Shown one piece after another: positions 59,334 through 64,000 of a stretch of DNA of 64,000 nt. The DNA comes from Vicinamibacterales bacterium (GTDB lineage Bacteria > Acidobacteriota > Vicinamibacteria > Vicinamibacterales > Fen-181), in NCBI GenBank assembly GCA_036504215.1, contig DASXVO010000035.1, positions 124,001 to 188,000 of the forward strand, read 5' to 3'. The translations under genes and the position numbers were made by a program. Position 1 is the stretch's first letter, and every line of letters begins with the position of its first letter. Below the pieces are notes generated by a model. That model searched no databases. It was not told the DNA's origin and saw only the letters and a list, made by a program, of their open reading frames with translations.

Positions 59334-60796
59334 GCACGAGGCTGAGAGTGTGCGCGGCGCTGCTGGCGGCGGCCGGGCTGGCCGCCGCGCCAGCACGCGC
59401 CCAGGCGCCCGGCGGCGAGCCGCAGGTCCCGCGAGACGGCGGCCAGCCGCTATCGCTGGCCGCCGCAGGAGCCGCAATGGCCGGCAGCGGCCTGTTCATG
59501 GGCGGCGTGCCGTCGGGGCAGGCGACGCCGGGTGTTATGCCCCTGTCGCTCACCGATGCGCTCGCGCGTGGCCTCGAGCAGAACCTGGGGATCATCCTCG
59601 GCGAGCAGTCCGTGCGGTCCGCATCGGGGACGCGGCTCCAGGCCCTGAGCGGGTTGCTGCCGAACGCGTCGTTGCACCTGGGTGAGACGCGCGCGGAGAT
59701 CAACCTCGAGGAGTACGGATTCCCGGTGGCGCCCGGGCAGTCGCCCATCATCGGTCCTTTCAATGTCGCGGCGCTCCACATCATGGCCGGCGGGCCGCTG
59801 TTCGACTACGCGGCCATTCAGCGGGCACGGGCGGGCGGACAGGTCGCCAGTGCAGCGCAGCACGCTTTCAAGGACTCGCGTGACATTGTGGTGTACGTGA
59901 CCGCGAACCTGTATTTGCAGGCCGTGACCGGGGCCAGCCGGATCGAGACGGCGCGCGCCCAGTTGAAGACGGCGCAGGCCCTCTATGACCGGGCGGTGGC
60001 GCAGAAGCAGGCGGGCGTGATCGCGGGCATCGAAGTGCTCCGCGCGCAGGTTCAACTGCAGACGCAGCAACAGCGCCTGATCTTCTACGAGAACGAGTTC
60101 GCCAAGCAGAAGCTCTCGCTGGAGCGGGCGATCGGCATCCCGCTCGCCCAGCAGATCGACCTGACCGATCGCGTGGGGTACACACCGCTCGACACCCTCG
60201 ATCTGAAAGAGAGCCTCGAGCAGGCGTACGCCAACCGCGAGGATCTCCACGGCGCGCTCGCGCTGATGAAAGCGGCCGATCTTGGCAAGCAATCGATCTA
60301 CGGGGAGGCGCTCCCCACGGTCAATTTCGCCGCCGATTACGGCGAGAGCTCGAGCGCGTGGGATTCGCTCCACAACACCTACTCGGTGGCGGCGTCCGTG
60401 CGCGTGCCGCTGTTCCAGGGCGGCCGAGTGAGGGGGCGAGTGCTCCAGGCCGATGCGCAGGCCCGCCAGCAGCGGGCGCAGGTCGAGGACCTGAGGACGC
60501 GGATCGAGTTCGAGGTCCGGTCGGCCCTGCTCGACACAGAGGCATCCGACCAACGAGTGCGCGTCGCACGGAGCGCGGCGGACTTGGCCGACCAGCAACT
60601 GGTGCAGGCGCAGGACCGCTTCACCGCCGGTGTGAGCAGCAACATCGAGGTGGTGCAGGCGCAGGAAGTGGTGGCCACGGCCACCGAAAACTATCTCTCG
60701 GCGTTGTACGCCCACAACCTCGCCAAGATCTCGCTCGCACGCGCGATCGGTCTGTCCGAGGAGCGGGTCAGGAAGTTCCTGGGAGGCACGAAGTGA
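59330..60796 (+). CDS. TolC-type outer-membrane efflux protein
   Basis: 488 residues. Signal peptide ends near RAQA (residue 25). Two OEP repeats: PLSLTDALARGLEQNLGIIL with a helical barrel, and the second near residues 310-480 (LRTRIEFEVRSALLDTEASD, QDRFTAGVSSNIEVVQAQEV). The ATG overlaps the tetR stop, so it is translated in series. Outer-membrane channel for the tripartite pump encoded downstream. Confidence 0.93.
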   Translation: MSTRLRVCAALLAAAGLAAAPARAQAPGGEPQVPRDGGQPLSLAAAGAAMAGSGLFMGGVPSGQATPGVMPLSLTDALARGLEQNLGIILGEQSVRSASGTRLQALSGLLPNASLHLGETRAEINLEEYGFPVAPGQSPIIGPFNVAALHIMAGGPLFDYAAIQRARAGGQVASAAQHAFKDSRDIVVYVTANLYLQAVTGASRIETARAQLKTAQALYDRAVAQKQAGVIAGIEVLRAQVQLQTQQQRLIFYENEFAKQKLSLERAIGIPLAQQIDLTDRVGYTPLDTLDLKESLEQAYANREDLHGALALMKAADLGKQSIYGEALPTVNFAADYGESSSAWDSLHNTYSVAASVRVPLFQGGRVRGRVLQADAQARQQRAQVEDLRTRIEFEVRSALLDTEASDQRVRVARSAADLADQQLVQAQDRFTAGVSSNIEVVQAQEVVATATENYLSALYAHNLAKISLARAIGLSEERVRKFLGGTK

Positions 60797-62103
60797 TGGC
60801 CGGCAGCGTTGATAGAGAGCGGGAGCACCGCACGAAGAGCGAATCCTTCCAGTCAGGGGCCACGGAGTCCGCGGGCAATGGCGTCGCATCGTTCTTCAGG
60901 AGCAGGCCGCGCACACGGCTCACGGTGCTTGTCGGCGGCGTCGCCCTCGTGGCCGTCGTGGCGGTCATGTGGTGGTACTACAGCGGCCGTGAGGCGACCG
61001 ACGACGCGCAGGTGGACGGACACATCGTCCCGATTGCTGCGCGCGTGGGCGGTACGGTTCTGAACGTCAGGGTCGAGGACAACCAGGACGTGAAGGCCGG
61101 GACCGTGCTGGTTGAGATCGATCCGAAGGACTACCGCGTGGCGTTGCAGCGCGCCGAGGCCGACTTCGCCGACGCGCAGGCCGCGCTCGCCGCCGCAGAG
61201 GCCGGCATCCCGATTACGGCCACGATGACCGCGGGCCAGGTGAGCAGCGCGGGCGCCAACGTGGAACGCGCCGAGACGGGCCAGGAAGCGACGAACCGCG
61301 ACGTCGAGGCCGCCCGGGCTCGCCTGGCTGCCGCACAGGCGCGCCTGGCGGAGGCGACGGCCAACGCGACCCGTTTGACGCGCGACCTCGAACGCATGAA
61401 GCAGCTGGTGGCGAAGGACGAGATTTCCCAGCAGCAGTACGACGCAGCCGTGGCGGCTGCCGAGGCGGGGCGCGCCACGACCGAGTCGGCGCGGGCGGCG
61501 GTGACCGAGGCGACCGAGATCGTGTCGGTCGCGGGGAGCCGTCGCATGCAGGCGGCGAATGTGACCACGCAGGCCCGCGCGGAGTTGAGGACGGCCCACA
61601 CGGCCCCGGATCAGATCGCGGTGGCCAAGGCCAAGGCTCAATCCGCCCGAGCCCGGCTGCAGCAGGCCCAGGCAAACCTCGAGCAGGCGAGGATGAATCT
61701 GGCGTATGCGACCGTGGTGGCACCCGCGAACGGGCGTGTGAGCAAGAAAGGCGCCGAGCCCGGACAGGTGATCCAGCCCGGGCAGCCCTTGATGGCCATT
61801 GTCCCGCTCGAAGACATCTGGGTCACCGCGAACTTCAAGGAGACGCAGCTTCGGAACATCCGACCCGGTCAGGCGGTGTCGATTGCGGTCGACGCCTACG
61901 CGCGGTCGTACCGCGGTCACGTGGACAGCGTGGCGGCGGCGACGGGGGCGCGCTTCAGTCTTCTGCCGCCGGAGAACGCATCGGGCAATTACGTCAAGGT
62001 CGTGCAACGCGTGCCCGTCAGGATACTGCTGGACAAGGGGCAGGATCGGGAGCGCCTGCTCCGTCCGGGGATGTCGGTCGTGCCAACCGTCTTCACGCGG
62101 TAG
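60796..62103 (+). CDS. HlyD/EmrA-type membrane fusion protein
   Basis: 435 residues from the ATG at 60796 (TGATG overlap with the previous stop). Membrane helix about 40-60, then the biotinyl-lipoyl half-motif ATDDAQVDGHIVPIAARVGG, a long coiled coil (residues 120-285) and the second half-motif VVAPANGRVSKKGAEPGQVI. Bridges the EmrB-type pump and the TolC-type channel. The MFS gene starts 3 bases after its stop. Confidence 0.93.
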   Translation: MAGSVDREREHRTKSESFQSGATESAGNGVASFFRSRPRTRLTVLVGGVALVAVVAVMWWYYSGREATDDAQVDGHIVPIAARVGGTVLNVRVEDNQDVKAGTVLVEIDPKDYRVALQRAEADFADAQAALAAAEAGIPITATMTAGQVSSAGANVERAETGQEATNRDVEAARARLAAAQARLAEATANATRLTRDLERMKQLVAKDEISQQQYDAAVAAAEAGRATTESARAAVTEATEIVSVAGSRRMQAANVTTQARAELRTAHTAPDQIAVAKAKAQSARARLQQAQANLEQARMNLAYATVVAPANGRVSKKGAEPGQVIQPGQPLMAIVPLEDIWVTANFKETQLRNIRPGQAVSIAVDAYARSYRGHVDSVAAATGARFSLLPPENASGNYVKVVQRVPVRILLDKGQDRERLLRPGMSVVPTVFTR

Positions 62104-62106
62104 CCC

Positions 62107-63666
62107 ATGCCCGACCCGAAGCCGCCGGTCAGTCCCTGGCTCATCGCCGTCTCGGTGATGTTCGGCACGTTCATGGTCGTGCTCGACACGACGGTCGTGA
62201 ACGTGTCGTTGCCTCACATCGCGGGGAACCTGTCGTCGACCATCGAGGAGTCGACGTGGGCGCTCACCTCCTATCTCGCGGCGAACGCGATCATCCTGCC
62301 CATCACCGGCTGGCTCGCGAACTACTTCGGCCGCCGGCGCCTGCTGTTGATTTCCGTGGCCGGGTTCACCACGGCGTCGTTGCTGTGCGGACTCGCGACT
62401 TCTCTGCCCATCTTGATCCTGTGGCGCGTCGTCCAGGGGATGACGGGCGGCGTGATGCAGCCGCTGTCGCAGGCAATCATGCTCGAGGCCTTCGAGCCGA
62501 GGGATCGCGGGAAGGCGATGGCCTTCTTCGGCGTCGGGATTGTCGTGGCGCCCGTGCTCGGTCCCGTCCTCGGCGGCTGGCTGACCGACAACTGGTCGTG
62601 GCGGTGGGTGTTCTACGTCAACCTGCCGATCGGCATCTTGTCGTTCCTGATGCTGCGGGCGTACGTGTTCGACCCGCCGTACATCCGGCGGGGGACAGCC
62701 GGGATCGACTATTGGGGCATCGGCCTGCTGGCCGTCGGCATCGCGGCGCTGCAGATTGCGTTGGACCAGGGCCAGCAGAAGGACTGGCTGTCGTCGGACC
62801 TCATCGTCGTGCTGCTCGTGATGGCGGCCGGCGGCCTTGGGATCTTCATCCTGCACGCGTTCCACTCGCGGCACCCGGTGGTCGATCTGCGGTTGTTCCG
62901 CGAACCCACCTACGCGACCGGCGTCGTGCTGATCACGGCGATGAGTTTCGGGCTGTACAGCAGCCTCGTGCTGATGCCCGTGCTGCTGCAGACGCTGCTC
63001 GGCTACCCGTCACTCGAAGCTGGCTATGCAATGGCGCCGCGGGGGCTCGGGTCACTGCTCGCGATGCCACTGGTCGGCCTCCTGATGAACCGGACCGATC
63101 CCCGTCGGCTGATCGTCATCGGATTCCTCGTCAACGCCGTCTCGCTCTATTGGATGTCGTGGTTGAACCTGGAGGCGGGTTTCTGGGACATCTTCTGGCC
63201 GCAGTTCGTGCAGGGCGTCGGGATGGGGTTGCTCTTCGTGCCGCTCACCACCGTGACGATGGATCGGATCTCGCCCCGGGAGATGGGGCCGGCCACGAGC
63301 GTGTTCAACCTGCTCCGAAACATCGGTGGGAGCATCGGGATCGCGGTCATCCAGACCGTGCTCGCGCGCGACCGGCAGGAGCACTTCAACACGATCGGCG
63401 CGCACGTCAGCCAGTACTCGATGCAGACGCAGATGATGCTGAAGAACCTGACCGCGGCCTTCGTTGCGAAGGGCGCGGATCCGGTGACCGCCGCGAATCG
63501 CGCGTACGCCGGCGTGTTCGGCATGGTCCAGAAGCAGGCGGCGATGATCGCGTTCCTCGACGGGTTCAAGCTCCTGGCCGTGGTGTTCCTATTGCTGATA
63601 CCGCTCGTGCTCCTGATGCGGAAGCCCCGGCACCACGAGAGCCCGGGCATGATTGCGGGGGACTGA
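62107..63666 (+). CDS. DHA2-type MFS drug exporter (EmrB-like)
   Basis: 519 residues with about 14 membrane helices. VLDTTVVNVSLPHIAGNLSS (helix 1 motif D1), GWLANYFGRRRLLLIS (motif A), GPVLGGWLTDNWSWRWVFYV and NLPIGI (motif C and following) identify the DHA2 family. Exports drugs or other amphiphiles using proton motive force with the HlyD and TolC partners. Substrate unknown. Confidence 0.94.
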   Translation: MPDPKPPVSPWLIAVSVMFGTFMVVLDTTVVNVSLPHIAGNLSSTIEESTWALTSYLAANAIILPITGWLANYFGRRRLLLISVAGFTTASLLCGLATSLPILILWRVVQGMTGGVMQPLSQAIMLEAFEPRDRGKAMAFFGVGIVVAPVLGPVLGGWLTDNWSWRWVFYVNLPIGILSFLMLRAYVFDPPYIRRGTAGIDYWGIGLLAVGIAALQIALDQGQQKDWLSSDLIVVLLVMAAGGLGIFILHAFHSRHPVVDLRLFREPTYATGVVLITAMSFGLYSSLVLMPVLLQTLLGYPSLEAGYAMAPRGLGSLLAMPLVGLLMNRTDPRRLIVIGFLVNAVSLYWMSWLNLEAGFWDIFWPQFVQGVGMGLLFVPLTTVTMDRISPREMGPATSVFNLLRNIGGSIGIAVIQTVLARDRQEHFNTIGAHVSQYSMQTQMMLKNLTAAFVAKGADPVTAANRAYAGVFGMVQKQAAMIAFLDGFKLLAVVFLLLIPLVLLMRKPRHHESPGMIAGD

Positions 63667-63667
63667 C

Positions 63668-64000
63668 ATGGTGCACGCGATCGACCTCGAGTTCCTCGGC
63701 CGTCCGCGCGTGATTGCGTCCGGACTCATCGAACGGGCAGGCAGCCTGGCCGTCGTCGATCCCGGGCCGACCACCACCCTGAGCAGGCTCCGGACGGGAG
63801 TCGCGGCGCGGGGCCGGGCCTTCGAGGAAATCGACACGGTCCTCCTGACGCACGTTCATCTGGATCACGCCGGGGCCACCGGCGCCATCGTCCGGGCGCT
63901 GCCCCGCGTGCAGGTCTACGTGCACGAGCGCGGGGCACCGCACGTCATCGATCCGTCCAAACTGGTGCAGAGCGCGACCCGGCTGTACGGTGACGAGATG
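63668..64000 (+). CDS. Metallo-beta-lactamase-fold hydrolase, N-terminal part
   Basis: First 111 residues only; continues past the window. Starts MVHAIDLEFLGRPRVIASGL immediately after the MFS stop (2-base overlap-free gap). VVDPGPTTTLSRLRTGVAAR is followed by LLTHVHLDHAGATG, the HxHxDH metal motif. Glyoxalase II/MBL superfamily; substrate unknown. Same-strand and adjacent to the efflux genes, so it may belong to the operon. Confidence 0.88.
   Translation, partial: MVHAIDLEFLGRPRVIASGLIERAGSLAVVDPGPTTTLSRLRTGVAARGRAFEEIDTVLLTHVHLDHAGATGAIVRALPRVQVYVHERGAPHVIDPSKLVQSATRLYGDEM

Noticed and set aside
60853-62874. 673-residue frame opposite the efflux genes
   Set aside because: Antisense shadow of the HlyD-type and MFS genes.

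Overview
The window is about 64 kb of GC-rich, densely coded bacterial chromosome. It has no rRNA, CRISPR array, transposase or integrase that I can see. Gene content (valine-type 2-oxoacid:ferredoxin oxidoreductase, multiheme cytochromes with an NrfD module, BNR-repeat exoprotein, LhgO, ClpS/ClpA, pseudopilin, two ECF sigma/NrsF-type pairs) points to a Gram-negative soil or sediment heterotroph. An acidobacterium of the Vicinamibacteria type is my best guess from overall style; no marker gene here proves it.

Layout. 1-474: 5' end of an acyl-CoA (methylcrotonyl-type) carboxyltransferase gene. 670-5626: orphan NtrC-type activator, YihY membrane protein, DUF255 thioredoxin-domain protein and a tiny membrane protein. 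5700-5785: tRNA-Leu(UAA). 5882-11209: glycosyltransferase, outer-membrane barrel protein, DUF4342-like protein and a secreted M1 peptidase. 11232-12468 (minus): ECF sigma factor with an overlapping six-helix anti-sigma-like protein. 12807-15686: gpmI and a MalY/PatB aminotransferase. 15664-21004 (minus): tyrosine catabolism operon hpd-hmgA-(unknown)-fahA followed by cutC. 21072-27790: NmrA-like protein, PHA-granule-type small protein, glgX and a BNR-repeat secreted protein. 27870-31897: divergent redox locus with a pentaheme cytochrome on one side and tetraheme cytochrome, Tat ferredoxin and NrfD on the other. 31981-33229: a second, paralogous sigma/anti-sigma pair. 33516-37761 (minus): four-gene set of secreted alpha/beta hydrolase, YdcF, Na+/solute symporter and FG-GAP-like exoprotein. 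37882-42432: Ldh2-type oxidoreductase, lhgO, gltA and a half-size chromate transporter. 42649-47708: small proteins, ferritin-like protein, HD-GYP sensor, pseudopilin and HAMP protein. 48061-52273: phosphotransacylase, P-loop ATPase, ferredoxin and the three subunits of a branched-chain 2-oxoacid:ferredoxin oxidoreductase. 52459-58440: secreted CnaB-like protein, ahcY, an XRE-HTH/cyclase-homology fusion, clpA and clpS. 58725 to the end: a TetR-controlled tripartite efflux operon (TolC-type, HlyD/EmrA-type and EmrB-type genes) followed by a truncated metallo-beta-lactamase-fold gene.

How genes work together. Tyrosine to fumarate plus acetoacetate is nearly complete in one operon, but no glutathione-type maleylacetoacetate isomerase is present, and an uncharacterised protein occupies that slot. 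The 48-52 kb operon would convert branched-chain 2-oxoacids to acyl-CoA plus reduced ferredoxin and then to acyl-phosphate. The 29-32 kb genes resemble a quinone-linked iron-sulfur/NrfD complex feeding periplasmic multiheme cytochromes.

Most interesting points: the HTH/degenerate-cyclase fusion, the unknown tyrosine-operon gene, the NrfD/cytochrome module without a catalytic subunit, the duplicated sigma/anti-sigma cassette, and three small repeat families, two of which sit exactly at gene starts or stop codons.
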